Of a stretch of DNA of 64,000 nt, positions 46,601 to 58,881 are shown piece by piece. Made by a program: the position numbers and the translations under genes. Where the stretch lies: contig NC_090178.1 of assembly GCF_024679245.1 (NCBI RefSeq), positions 8,843,202 to 8,907,201 on the forward strand. The letters are read 5' to 3'. The number at the start of each line of letters is the position of its first letter. Position 1 is the first letter of the stretch. The notes below the pieces were generated by a model that had not been told where the DNA came from, did no database searches, and saw only the letters and a list, made by a program, of their open reading frames with translations. This DNA is from Pseudorasbora parva. Taxonomy: Eukaryota; Chordata; Actinopteri; Cypriniformes; Gobionidae.

Positions 46601-48804
46601 GCCTGACAAGCCAGACCCACATCAAGATGTTTGGTCTGGAAACTCACCATTGACAGGGCTCAATCCGAGGGGCGGGATAAACGGTTGTCTTTCAAACTCC
46701 CTCTGCATGCAATAGGATAGCGCTACCACCAACCAGAGCAACAAAGGTGAAGGGGAGCTCGTTGACAGACTAAACTTTCGCCGTATCCGGTCGGCTAAAC
46801 TCTGAACACATCTTCCCTTCTTAAGAATGACTTCAGTGCCGTTCTTTGTTCTTTTCTCAGAGAAAAGCTTAACTCCAAGTCTTCCAGAGTCGCGGTCAAA
46901 GCTGATTCGAAAGACCGCCGTTCGCCAGTTTCCGTATAAAAGTCAGGGCCCGTATTTAAGTGTCTCAGCGTCTTAAGTGCTGAGAATTCATGAAATTTAC
47001 TGTTCGAAATGTTTGACGACAAGCAGTTAATCAAACAGTATCGTTTGGACAGAGCAGGCATCTTTTTCAGAGCTGGTTAATGTTGGGCTTTATAATAATA
47101 ATAATAAATAAAAAAACGCTGTTTGACTAATTCAGCACGCAGTAGCGATCGCTTCTTCCTCCTGCCAGTTCGGTTTTCTTTTGGAATCCATAGTGGCTGA
47201 TTATATTTAAAAAAAATCTATGCTAGGCAGGTTAGCACAGTTTAAAAATTGTAATTAAGACATGGATGAAAACATGTTTATCTTTCATTTCAAATGTGTA
47301 TATTATAATGTATTCTCTTGAAAACTGTCAAATGTGTTTTGAAAGCAAACTCCTCTAAGAAACCACCATTCAATTAGCCTAGAAATCTAGACGCACCCTA
47401 GCGGCAGCAAATCTAATCTGCCCGCGAGTGTCGTCTAGCAACTCTCAATACCCTTCTGAGCTGTATTCGCCTAACTCTTGCCGGGCCAATCACATCGTGT
47501 ATAGAGTCGGTGGGCGGGGCCATAATGACGACGGCCGAGTTGCGTTTGCGTGCTTCTAATAAACACAAAAAACTGGCGAACAGCGGTCTTTCGAATCAGC
47601 TTTGACTGTGACTCTGGAAGACTTGGAGTTGAGCTTTTCTCTGAGAAAAGGACAAAGAACGGCACTGAAGTCATTCTTAAAAAGGGAAGATGTGTTCAGA
47701 GTTTTGCCGTCCGGATACGGTGAATGTTTAAACTATCAACAAGCTCTGTTTCACCTTCGTTGCTCTGGTTGGTTTGTAGCGCTATCCTATCGCGTGCAGA
47801 GGGAGTTTGAAAGACAACCGTTTATCCCGCCCCTCGGATTGAGCCCTGTTTCCAGACCAAACATCTTGATGTGAATCTGGCTTGTCAGGCTAACATTCAA
47901 TGTCAATTAATCTGAGAATATTCTTAAATATGAACATATATTCAGTCATTGGTTCATGCCTATGACATCATCCAAAATCCCGTTTGTGGCACAGCAAAGT
48001 GTCGTAAATCAACTCTAAGACTGACACTTAAGATTTAGTCCTACATTTTACTTAAAGTAAGATTGGGACGCTTGATAACTAACTTTTAAGCGCACATTTG
48101 AGCCAATAATTCTTTTACTCTGAAGTCAATTCTTAGCAGTGTTCTTGTGAGTAATTCTAAGATGTTTGATAAATACGGGCCCAGATTTGCCAGATAAAAA
48201 GTCATAATTACCTTTTGTATTTTTATTTTTCAGTGGCGGATAGCCTCTATAACCACTAAATGATCATAAATCTTTCTTCTTTTCTCAGTCAATGAAAGCG
48301 TACTGTTATAAAAAGTCCAGTGGAGATGTAGCTGTTTGGGAACTCGCAGGAACATCATTAGATGACAACGGCACTATTTTTTTGTGCAGGGCCAATGGTG
48401 CTGATGACAAAATTGGAACCCTTTATGTATACGGTATGTTACTAGCAATTAAAAGTGTGTGTAAGTAAACAGACAGTTGCCTTCATGTCTCTCTGTGTGT
48501 CTCTCAGCGAATGATTCTTTCTATGCAAAGCTGATCGGATACGTTATCGGAGGATTCTTAGCTGCCCTCATTACCATCGTTGTGGCTTATATCCTGTTGA
48601 AAAGATCCGAGAAAGTGCAGCGATGCTTCAGTAAGTTTCTTGTTACTCATGTAATTTGCACATTTGGTTCTAAATGTTTGACTTGAATTTATGTTAAGTT
48701 ACAGACAGGTTTTTGCTAAACTTTGGTCTCGTTTTTCTGCGTTTTTAGGGTCGGTGGGTGGAATGCAAGAAGATGTGCAATCGCCGCAAACAAAGCAATA
48801 CTGA
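43693..48804 (+). CDS. Orphan single-Ig-domain type I membrane protein
   Basis: Five exons join in phase: 43693-43765 (signal peptide MMRLLILVLQFASLTN), 44299-44471, 48289-48433 (two halves of one Ig-like domain), 48508-48630 (stalk and membrane helix) and 48749-48804 (tail, stop TGA). About 189 residues. The Ig half-domains carry VTFECGY as B strand and NGTIFLCRANG as F strand, so the canonical disulfide is present. An extra pair of cysteines (VSCPG and AYCYKK) suggests a second bridge. N-glycosylation sites include NLT, NDS and NGT. The helix is YVIGGFLAALITIVVAYILL. The tail (KRSEKVQRCFRSVGGMQ...KQY) has no ITIM or ITAM. In-frame ATGs at 43669 and 43684 are possible alternative starts; I prefer 43693 because it puts the hydrophobic core nearer the N-terminus. 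A domain split over two exons is unusual for V-type domains. I do not recognise the gene; a lymphocyte receptor or adhesion protein is an inference from the fold. Confidence 0.8.
44005..44205. repeat. 'AAGAACC' fold-back repeat in the Ig gene intron 1
   Basis: 'ggttccataaagaaccttttag' and 'gaatcttttgtggaatgg ... aaccattgatgc' match the repeat at 33245. Termini read 'acttttaaaaacaactg' and 'tttttaagagtg'. Confidence 0.6.
45261..45613. mobile_element. CACTG-ended MITE, 2-bp CA duplication
   Basis: CACTGTAAAAAAGTATT to AATTTTTTACAGTG, flanked by CA on both sides. Inverted relative of the element at 6411-6940. Lies in the Ig gene intron. Confidence 0.75.
46384..46403. repeat. (G)20 tract
   Basis: Uninterrupted run of 20 G within the intron between the two half-domain exons. 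Could form a quadruplex. Prone to slippage, so length may be unreliable. Confidence 0.9.
46599..46940 (-). mobile_element. Helicase-motif TIR element, copy 4 (broken)
   Basis: Begins TAGCCTGACAAGCCAGAC, the family's inverted end, and reads inward through 'cgcggtcaaagctgattcg' to 'cgttcgccagtttcc'. It then stops abruptly next to another TIR element that starts at 46946. The distal part of this copy is missing. Confidence 0.82.
46946..48182. mobile_element. TIR element 'GGGCCCGTATTTA' hosting helicase-motif copy 5
   Basis: Left GGGCCCGTATTTAAG and right TTTGATAAATACGGGCCC are inverted. CAG occurs at both junctions as a possible 3-bp duplication. Its interior is split by the element at 47375-47892. 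Removing that insert leaves about 720 bases without a coding frame. Confidence 0.7.
47375..47892 (+). mobile_element. Helicase-motif TIR element, copy 5 (best coding remnant)
   Basis: Same termini as copies 1 and 2. Flanking 9-mers CCATTCAAT and ACATTCAAT match at 8 of 9 positions. A frame opening at 47602 reads LSFSLRKGQRTALKSFL, then REDVFRVLPSGYGECLNYQ. This has the layout of a RecQ/DEAD-type helicase start: a Q-motif-like glutamine, then an ATP-binding loop in which the key Lys-Ser of the usual GKS/GKT is replaced by Glu-Cys. The frame then diverges (CSGWFVALSYRVQREFER). Confidence 0.87.
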
Positions 48805-51245
48805 AACCCCTCTCATGCTTCTTATAAACAACTGTGGATTTGAAGGGTTTGTAATAATATAGGACAAATATAATATATGTAATATACAACATACAGTACA
48901 AATATCTTCTGTACCATAGATTTGCCAGAAGGGCCTGTGTTTCTGCAGGTTTCATTCTTGTCCAGTTGGGGGCGTCTTTGTTATTCTGTTTGCAGCATTA
49001 ATTTCCTAATAGGGCATGTTCCTGGTTCAACACCCTTTTTTTTTTTTTTTGGTCATGGAGGAACATTCTTATTAAACTATCATAATGGTGTTCCTATTTC
49101 TAACCCTAACTTTCCATAATGTTTATCTTACAAAGATCAGACTATTTAATCATGGATCTGCTGTTTAATAAGTAGTCAAGTACTTTATGTCATTGTCATA
49201 CCTATACTGTTTACGACATGCACTCCCCCCCCCCCCCCTTATTGAATGTAAATGACACAATTTTAAGTTGTTAATTACATTTGTTTTATACTGCTTTAAG
49301 AGGCTAAATGACAACAATTTCAGGACACAAACTGAGCCTTTTGGATTGTACTGAGTAGATCAATAGTAGATGGGTCAATATTGACACAGGTGGTTCTCTG
49401 CACCCTGGAACGACTGTGCTTCTATTCTGCGACGTTTTCCATTGTTGATATCAGTCCATGAGCATTTTAGTTTAGTTTCTAAAGATTTTCCCAGAAACGT
49501 TGAATTTGAGCCTTTTAAAGCTTTGGGTATTTGCATATGTGCTCCAGCACACTCACAAAAGGTCACATTACAGCACACATCATAATCAACTGGTTTAGGT
49601 TATAGTCAGATTTAAATGTAATGCTATATGATATTTTCAGAATGCGTTCATAATTAAAAAAGTAAACATTATATGTAAATGAAAAAATATTCACAATTCT
49701 GCATTTCAAATCAGATTAGACAGTCAAATATAAAACACTTGTTATTTTTAATCTACATTTTTCTGAATTTGAATGCTTCTTGTTCTCTTGAGAATGACGT
49801 CACTTTCTCATTGGAGACTGATGCTGTTTGCAAAAAATAATTACAGTAATTTCTAAATTAACTTATTATCTTCTATTTAGATTTGTGTAATTCCATTAAC
49901 CTCATCACAACCCAGTAGCATTATTAAGGCTTTATCAGCATTTGCTTTTCATAAAGGTGATTATCATGTATAGAGATGTTTGTGTGGGGTCAACCTGACC
50001 CCAGTAAGAATACATTTTAGAATAATACAATAAAACATATTAAAACCAACAAGTGGCAGATGTGTAGTGTATTACTACAGTGTGTACATCAATAAAATAA
50101 ATTGCCATGTGAGAATTCATTGCATTTACTCATGTTTCCAAGATCCCCAACAGGTTATTATTATATTTTTTTTCAATGTTTGTAGAAAAAAAAAGTTCAA
50201 ATTTAGTTTATAGACCGTCTTCAAAAGATTAGTTCTTATTTTGCCGGTCTTAGTTCATGTGACAGATTCACATTCACAGCACAAATACTGATGAAAGAGT
50301 CACGTAAGCCGTGGATTCACCGACAGTTTGTCCACATGAAATCTTTCAGATGACTGCGTTTGCTGGAGATGCCCTGGAGAGCAGCTCCTCCCTGCCTGCC
50401 TTCGCACTCTTAAATACTATGGTTAGGAAATATAATTTATTCTGCAATGGTGCAGTAGGGCAAATTTTTGTTCTTATTGTGCATGATTGAAACGGGTACT
50501 GTAAAAAAATAAAAGAATCCACCTATAGCTGGAGTTTATCAGAGCTTGTCGAGAGATGAGATGGAAGCCTACATAATTTTGTTGTTGTTTCGTTTGCAGT
50601 GATAAAGGTGATTCTTCAAGTGCACCCCCTAAAAATTAACATATACTTGCACGTTTGAGAGATTTTAGCATGTGAACTTCTGCAAATAAGCTCATCTCAT
50701 TTCTCTATTTCAGAATAGAATGCATTGAAAAATCATGAAAACTTGTTATTATTTAAATTTGTTTAAATAATTGTCTATATTGTCAAAAGTTTTGGGACAT
50801 CTGCCTTTACATATGGAACAATATTCCAGATAATATTCAAAAGGAATTGTAAATTGTACTTGCAATTGCATTTCCAATTTGTGCACGCATACATTGTGAC
50901 ATAATGGAAACATAATGGATTGCTCTTTCCGTGTATGTAGTAACATGTCTGCCAAATTTCAAATGGAAATGCATAGTCCGTTTGCAATTGCATCTCCAAT
51001 GTCTTACGAGGTATGACCCTGCCATTTTGGAATAGCAATAGAAAATCACCCATTGGCTATTTCACTTCCTCCGCATCCTGCCACAACCTACACAATATAT
51101 AAATGGAATCTAAATCCCCTTTGCACTTGCATTTCCGATGCCTAACACAGTCAACTGTCAGTCAGTCTTGAGGACAGGGTTTATTGATATAGTCGGAAAG
51201 TATGCCACACCCTTCTCAGTTCCCAGTTCTTAAAGTTCACAGTTC
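48805..51245. other. Intergenic / 3' region of the Ig gene, no further gene recognised
   Basis: Begins with the 3' UTR of the Ig gene. A (C)13 run lies near 49206-49218. Between about 50815 and 51150 a motif of the form 'aaatggaaatgcatagtccg ... gcaattgcatctccaatg' recurs three times in diverged form, creating overlapping minus-strand open frames with no domain. No exon is supported. Confidence 0.45.
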
Positions 51246-51249
51246 GTGT

Positions 51250-52024
51250 AAATTCACATTTACATTTAATCATTTAGCAGACGCTTTTATCCAAAGAGGA
51301 GAGCAATAGAAGCAACTAAACAAACAAGGGCAACAGCATGCAAGTGCTGTAAGGAAGTCTTAGTTAATCGAACAGTACACAAACAAAGGTTTTGTTTTTT
51401 TAAATAAACAGAAAATTAAATTGGCTAGGTAAGTGATAATCTTTATTGGTCAGATGCAGCTGGAAAAGATGTGTCTTAAGATGTTTTTTAAAAATGGCTA
51501 CAGACTCAGCTGCTCGAATTGAGATCGACAGGGCAGGTCGTTCCACCAGGTGGGAACGGTCCAGGAAAAGGCTGTGAGAGTGATTTCATGCCTCTTTGGG
51601 ATTGAACCACGAGGCGTCATTCAGTTGCAGAACGCAAGCTTCTGGAGAGTGTGTAAGTCCGAACAAGCGAGTCTAGGTATATTGGTGCAGAACCGGTGGT
51701 TGCTTTGTAGGCGAGCACCAGTGTCTTGAATTTGATGCGAGCGGCCATTGGCAGCCAGTGCAAACGGATGAAGAGAGGCGTGAGGTGCGATCTCTTTGGC
51801 TCGTTGAAGACCATTCTCGCCACTGCATTCTGGATTTGGGGTTTGATAGAGCATGCAGGAAGGCCAGCTAGAAGAGCATTACAATAGTCCATTCTGGAGA
51901 GAACAAGAGCTTGGACCAGGAGTTGAGCAGCCTGTTCTGTTAGGAAGGGTCTAATCTTCACATTTATATTTTCCCACATTAATTTCATATGTCTAGTTGG
52001 TACAATAACGTGTTGTTGTTTCAT
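51250..52024 (-). mobile_element. 5'-truncated L2-type LINE fragment with tail
   Basis: On the minus strand the frame 51617-52024 contains LSRMDYCNALLAGLP and LHWLPMAARIKFKTLVLAYK, the conserved C-terminal region of L2-like reverse transcriptases. The 3' UTR continues to 51250 and ends in the tail 'tttggataaaagcgtctgc' followed by 'taaatgattaaatgtaaatg'. It lacks the catalytic YADD region, so only the 3' end was copied. Confidence 0.85.
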
Positions 52025-53014
52025 TAATACTAGGGCTATGCGCTATTGAAGAAAAATGCGGTATGCAATATTTTGTTAAATAATACGATATGCGATACGA
52101 TATTGCTCTTAGTGTGTAAAATCTATTTGAATGATATAAAAACAATAATTTAAAAACTGAGAATGAAACCATTTGTTTCTCACATTCTTTCTGGGAAAAG
52201 AAAGCATCGCTACAACTTCTGAAAGTGACCAGATGTTTTTTAGCAAACATTTATGTCACAAATCGTTTACGTTTCGGTGTGTGTGTTTGTGTGTCAGACA
52301 GTGTAAGACTGCAAGTTATTGTTTTTCGCAAATTAATGCGTTTAATAACTCTATTTAACGTCAAGCAAGTCCCATAAGTAACAGTCGTGTGCCCAGTCTA
52401 TTCTCTTCTCTATGCGCCGATCTAAAACGTACGCTTTTAACAATGTTAAAGTAGCCTATTAAAATCATTCAGATATTGCGTGCTGGTGCGATATGCATAT
52501 TGCGATATGTACATTTGCGATATTTCTGTAATTTCAGTATATTGCACAGCCCTAATTAATACGGTGTATACTTTTTTTTCTTAATTTCCCCAAAAAGAAT
52601 GGACGTAAACTATGACAACATGCCCCATAGGTGGGGTACATTGTAACACGTGAGGGGCACATTGTAACATGACGATATGACAGCTTAAAATGTTATCTGA
52701 TTTAATACAAATATATATACAAGACAAACTAAAATATTTTGTTAATACAATTCAATGATCATTTTTTTATATAAAATAATGGCATTATTTAATAATTAAA
52801 AATAAACTCATTTTCATCAGGCTAGCATCTGTAGAAAGTTTTAAACCATGTGTGTCACAACTAGCCCCGCGTTAGGGTGTGCCTTACTAACCCCTACTAC
52901 TGTTAGTCACTGAATGTACTTTTAATATTTTTTTTTAGGTGAGAATGTAGTTATTTAGACCTCAAATATGTGACTCCTACATAGTGTCTATTTGATAATT
53001 TTTTTAGATGCTTT

Positions 53015-54085
53015 CGAAGATAAAGCTGGCTCTAGGGCCAACCAGAGCTGCATTTCCCAAAAGCACTGTAAGCCTAAGTTGATCGTAGAGACCATTGGTG
53101 GCAATTGTTCTACGATCAAGTCCAGGACTCCTCCTAGAGCTGGCCTCCTGGGCAACCTAAGCAATCGATGGAGAAGGGCCTTGGTTCGAGTGGTGACCAA
53201 GAAGCTGATGGTCACTCTAGTTGAACTCCGTGATAATATATATGGCGATGGGAGAAAAATAACAGAAGAACACACATCACTGCAACACTCAGGCCTTAAT
53301 GGCAGCGTGGCCAGAATCAAGCCTCTCCTCAGTGAAGACACAATAAAAACCCACTTGGAAATTGCAAAAAAGCACCTAAAGGACTCTTAGCCTGAGAAAC
53401 AATACTCTCTGCTCTGATGAAACTCGGTTCCAAGCAATATGTATGAAGGAAACCAGGCACTGCTCATCACCTGCACAATACCATCCCAACAGTAAAGTGT
53501 GGTGGTAGCAGCATCATGCTGTGGGGGTGTTTTTCAACGGCAGGGTCTAGAAGGAAAACTCTTCTTCAGGGTAGAGGGAAAACTCAACACAGCAAAATAT
53601 AGTTTGCCTTAATGAAACCGAAGTCTGGAGCATTCAGAACCTTGGACTGGGCAGAAGGTTCACCTTTCAACAGGACAATGACCCTAAGCTCACAGCTAAG
53701 ACAATGTAAGAGTGGACTTATAGACAACTCTGTGAATGCTCTTGAATGGCCCAACCAGAGACTGGACTTGAACCCAATCAAACATCTCTGGAGAGACCTG
53801 ACCACCAGCCCATTCCACCTGAAAGAGCTTGAGACGATACGAGGAGAAGAATGGCAGAAAATAGCCAAATGCAGATCTGTAAAGCTTATCACATCATACC
53901 AACAAAAATAAATGAGGCTGTAAAGGTGCAACTAAGTACTGAGTTAAAGGTACAAATACTTATGCAATGTACTTATTTCAGTTTTCCTTTTTTAATAAAT
54001 TTGCAGAAAAAAAAGTAATTTAAAATAAAGTTAACATAAAGCAGAACCAAAACAAAAAGGGGTATTAATACTTTCACAAGGCACT
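53015..54085 (+). mobile_element. Tc1-like transposon relic (third, different lineage)
   Basis: Decayed translation shows RALVRVVTKKLMVTLVEL and VARIKPLLSEDTIKTHLEIAKK (helix-turn-helix half). It continues with [16 protein letters not shown] and PNQRLDLNPIKHLWRDL (catalytic domain end), then EEWQKIAK. Frameshifts and stops separate the parts. A short repeat ('cccaaaagcactgtaagcctaag' to 'ctacgatcaa') is inserted near 53052-53118. The right end runs to 'tactttcacaaggcactgta'. Confidence 0.82.
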
Positions 54086-54299
54086 GTATATGTAGTATAT
54101 ATTCAAATTCTTTATATTTTTATATATTTTCAGAATCTCCAATCTCATAAATATATAGGCTACATTTTCACAATAAACTAAATATATTTAAAATATTTAG
54201 ATATTGTATATTTATTATATAAATATTATTAAACAGTAATATTCTTATATATTTAATGTTTTTGTTTAATATACTATACTACTATACTATAATATATTT

Positions 54300-54358
54300 A
54301 ATAATATATTTATTACATATATATATATATATATATATATAAATATATATATATATAT
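54300..54358. repeat. (TA)-rich target region
   Basis: TA microsatellite into which the hAT element at 54359 inserted. The TA tract continues beyond the element's right end at 55110. Confidence 0.8.
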
Positions 54359-55335
<977 letters not shown>

Positions 55336-55699
55336 CATATATATATATATATATATATCTTTTTACAATATATGTATAAGTATAACATACTTTGTTTAAT
55401 TTAATTGAAGACCCCCAAACCCCACACACACTATTTGCCCACAGTGTCACATTACTGTTGACTGTGGGGTAAAGGAAATTAGCTTTAATACCTCTAGTAA
55501 AGAACGTTTAAAGGACACTGATTTGTCAGTGTACTCATGTTGCCCTCCATCTTAAACAACTTTTAAGCTGTGGATGTGTAATTCATCAACACACAGGTCA
55601 TGTTTTGGGCTAAACAGGTGATAAGATGACGTGATGCACACACCCAAAATGCATCGATCTGATATGCTGTGCTTTGTTTATGTGTATACAGTGAGGAGG

Positions 55700-55808
55700 G
55701 GTTATCTTTAAAGGTTATAGAAAAGACAGAAAGGTTGTGAGTTTAGCCTACCTGAGGAGCCTCATCTAACATCTACCGCCTCGGAGAGCCATCAGTTCCT
55801 CTGCTAAG
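55700..55808 (+). promoter_or_regulatory. Probable FXYD promoter and non-coding exon 1
   Basis: A GC-richer stretch ('cctgaggagcctcatctaac ... ctaccgcctcggagagcc') ends at a good donor, CTAAG|GTAAGA, at 55808. The next acceptor in the set is 57602 (ccttgatcag), opening the exon that holds the FXYD start codon. 'ctttaaagg' near 55708 is a possible weak TATA-like element. The transcription start is not determinable by eye. Confidence 0.5.
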
Positions 55809-57547
55809 GTAAGATTATGGTCATGTTATATAATGGATTGTGCAAAATGTGACATGGGAATGATGCAATGAAGAACGACCCCCTGTAATATTATTGATTT
55901 AACTTGCATGCCAGTGATGATCTTTAGAAATTTTCATTAATGTTTGATTCATTGCCATTTGTGATTAAATACAAAATCCATGCTCCAAGTTATTAATTTA
56001 ACAAAAAAATGAACGACGATTAGATAAAGATTCTCTCAGAATTAGGTTGAAAGTTGAAGGTGACCCCATGTCATTTTAGATATATAGACATTTAAATCAT
56101 TATTTATTTGAAATTTATGTACATAAATCCCTGGAACACTTTAAAAAATAAAGGTTTTTGAGTGGGCTGACTGGACAATTCAGTCTGTGATAAGAGAACT
56201 GAATCAGTCTGATTCAAGAAAGATCTGAATCAACTGATTCAAGAAAGATCTGATTCAACTGATTCAAGAAAGATCTGAATCAACTGATTCATAGAAAAGA
56301 CTTAAAAGAACAATTTGCACACATTAAGCATGGTTGTGCCATTGCTATGAAGTCCTTCTCTCTCAGGAACAGGCCGAAAGGTGAAGGTGACCCCATGGCA
56401 TTTTAGATTTGTGGACATTTCAAGAATTATTTTAAAATGAAAAAATAACTCAAAATTAAAAGTTATTTATTGGCATTGATGGTTTCATGAAGAACCTCCA
56501 TGGAACCTTTTCACTGCTAAGGTTTTTTACAGTGCAAAAAAGGTTCTGTAGATTTTTTAAATGTTCTTTTAACTAAGATACAAAATTCTTCTTTCAAGAG
56601 CAGTTAAACAAAAAAATGTTCTTCTATGGCATGACTGCGAAAAACCCCTTTTGGGACCTTAATTTTTAAGAGTAAAGGCTTAATTCAAAGGAATTATGTT
56701 TTAATAGATAATCATTTTTAGCCTTGCATTAATTCAACGTGTGATCAAGAAAGCGCGTAATTACTGCTCCAACGCTCTCCAAGATGATTCCATAACCAGA
56801 GGAGGTGGGAGGGCAAATTTTCCAAAACACCTCCAGGCGTTCAAGGGTACACCAGCAGTGTCCTGGAACGCGCTGCGTCCCGACTGCGTTGACCCGTCGT
56901 TTCTGTTTACTTTTAAAACACGAGGGCTGTTTTCTCTCAGCTGCGTTTACAGCTGGAGTTTCTTAACAAACATTCTTCGTCTCATAAGTCTGCGTCTCAC
57001 CGCTGACCTGCACATGGGAAAGGAACATATTCCATCTAATTATAATACTGCAAGTAGCCGGTAATTTGTTAGTGATGTATGCTGATTTTTTTTTTTTTTT
57101 TATAAATCATGTTTTATCTTAAAGTGTTTTTGTAAAATAGTTTGTAATTTACTCACTCTCACGATGTTCAAACCAATATGACTTTTTCCGAGGAACATAA
57201 ATGTTGGCCATTCTTTTCAATATAATTAAGCTGAATGAAAAAAGCCCCATAAAAGCATCATGAAGTCCAAACAACATGGGTCTTCTGAAGTCTTATCAAA
57301 GAAACAGATTTAAATCGTCATTCACGTGTAAATCTACCACTCCAGTGAATCAGTCCATTTCAAGAATGACCTAAATCAAATGACTCATAGAAAAGACTCA
57401 AAAGTACAATTCGATCACATGTCAAACTTCTGACATTGAAGTCATGCCTGTATCAGAGATCTAGTGCAGATTTAGAGTTGCACAATTTGTATGGATAATA
57501 TAATTATATAATGTCTAATTTATTGTGTGTGTGCGTGTGCGTGTGCG

Positions 57548-57578
<31 letters not shown>

Positions 57579-57602
57579 ATGTATGTGTGTGTCCTTGATC
57601 AG
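55809..57602. other. FXYD intron 1 with local duplications
   Basis: Contains a roughly 75-base segment ('gaaggtgaccccatg.cattttagat') present twice, near 56045 and 56378. It also has three tandem units of 'gattcaagaaagatctgaat' at about 56208-56285, an AAGAACC-type fold-back repeat at about 56470-56665, and a (GT)n tract at 57521-57592 shortly before the acceptor. A 107-codon frame near 56741 has no recognisable domain. Confidence 0.5.
57521..57592. repeat. (GT)n microsatellite before the FXYD start exon
   Basis: 'gtgtgtgcgtgtgcgtgtg...' ending about ten bases upstream of the acceptor at 57602. Confidence 0.9.
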
Positions 57603-57613
57603 GAGAGGTAAAA

Positions 57614-58616
57614 ATGAAGCAGCTCACAGAACTAGTTCTCCTCACAGGTAAGTCATGACTATTTATGTACACAGTAAAGGTCACTGACAGATCTGTGCCC
57701 TTGGGCCTGAAGGTCAAACATTCAAAAGAGACTTTCCATCCACATTTATGCTTGGACTAATCGATTTAAATAGCTTTTAGTAAATTATGGTTAACAATAC
57801 AGTCTTTTTATAGCATTAAGTTCTCATTACATATACAAAATATATTATATGATTTTAACATAAAATTTTAAATGTTGAAAAACCAATGCAATGTTTCAGT
57901 GTATAACCGTTGTCCATTTTGTCTAACCTGATACTTTATTAGCTTGTTAATGTCACTAATTATTTCCTTCTTTGTGTGTGATTTGTCTCAAATCTTTATT
58001 TTCTTCTTTAGTCTTCTTGGCACTCTTTAGTCAAGCTGAAGCAAGTAAGGCAGAAGTGTTTCTTTCTCACATCGCTATTCAACTTTTGAGCCTCTCAGTC
58101 TTATGCAATGAGTGATCTCATTTTTTCCTCTCTCTTTTGCCTTTGCAGATCCTTTTGTTTACAGTGAGTATTCTGAGGCAGATGTGCATGATTCCCTAAT
58201 AAATAAAAACTTAATAAACATAATATATTTCATAATTTTTTAAGCTGTATTTGGCTAGCTGCTGACTGCTGCTCTTTTTAGACTATGAGGCGCTGAGGAT
58301 CGGGGGTTTGGTCTTCACAGGCCTGCTTGTAGCGGGAGGGGTTACAGTTTTGTGTTGTAAGTAGCTCTGAATTTTTACACATGCATTTTCTACCTAACAC
58401 AAACCTTATGTTTGACATTATACACTCACAGAAAGAGTAACAGATTGTTATCTTCACAGGGGGGCAGTGCAAACCAAAAAGAAAGTAGGTCACCTTATCT
58501 CAGCATCAAATACACTTTTTTTTTTTTTAAACCTAAATGTATTACTAAGGGGGGAAAACTAATAAAATGTATCTCATCTCTTTGACAGGGATGAAGAAGA
58601 TGCAAGCAAAATCTAA
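57614..58616 (+). CDS. FXYD-family ion transport regulator
   Basis: Six small coding exons join in phase: 57614-57647, 58012-58044, 58149-58163, 58282-58356, 58460-58484, 58589-58616. Product 69 residues. A signal peptide (MKQLTELVLLTVFLALFSQAEA) is followed by the signature region NPFVYNYEALRIGGLVF, a single helix (GGLVFTGLLVAGGVTVLCW) and a basic then acidic tail (GQCKPKRKDEEDASKI). FXYD proteins are single-span regulatory partners of the Na,K-ATPase at the plasma membrane. The many tiny exons are typical of this family. The signature PFxYD is altered: the Asp is Asn here, produced across the exon 3/exon 4 junction (A|AC). The Arg-Ile-Gly-Gly start of the helix is canonical. Which paralogue (FXYD1, 3, 5, 6 or a fish-specific one) cannot be decided. 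Polyadenylation signal at 58876. Confidence 0.92.
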
Positions 58617-58875
58617 GGATCAGGGACTTCATCTGCTGACACTTTTCATTGGATATTTGATCAAGAAGACTGTGTTTTTCTGTCTAAAAACTACAAATGG
58701 CTAGCTCCACTTCTTACTTGTACTTAAATTTCAATGTAGTTTTTCCAGTTTCAACATTTCACACCATTTAATTTATTAAATAATCACACTTCATGCCCAA
58801 AAAACTGAGCTGCTGTTATTTTGAATTTGTAGAATTATTCTATACATTTTCAGTAATCTCTTCAAGTGGCGCTTT

Positions 58876-58881
58876 AATAAA
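58876..58881 (+). terminator. Polyadenylation signal AATAAA for the FXYD gene
   Basis: AATAAA 260 bases after the stop codon, the first clear hexamer in a plausible 3' UTR (an earlier 'aataaa' has no good context). Confidence 0.55.

Noticed and set aside
50749..51053. Three overlapping minus-strand frames of 68-92 codons
   Set aside because: They arise from diverged local repeats of the same motif; no domain and no splice support.
56741..57064. 107-codon + strand frame in the FXYD intron
   Set aside because: No recognisable domain, no acceptor/donor set consistent with FXYD or another gene, and adjacent to repeats.
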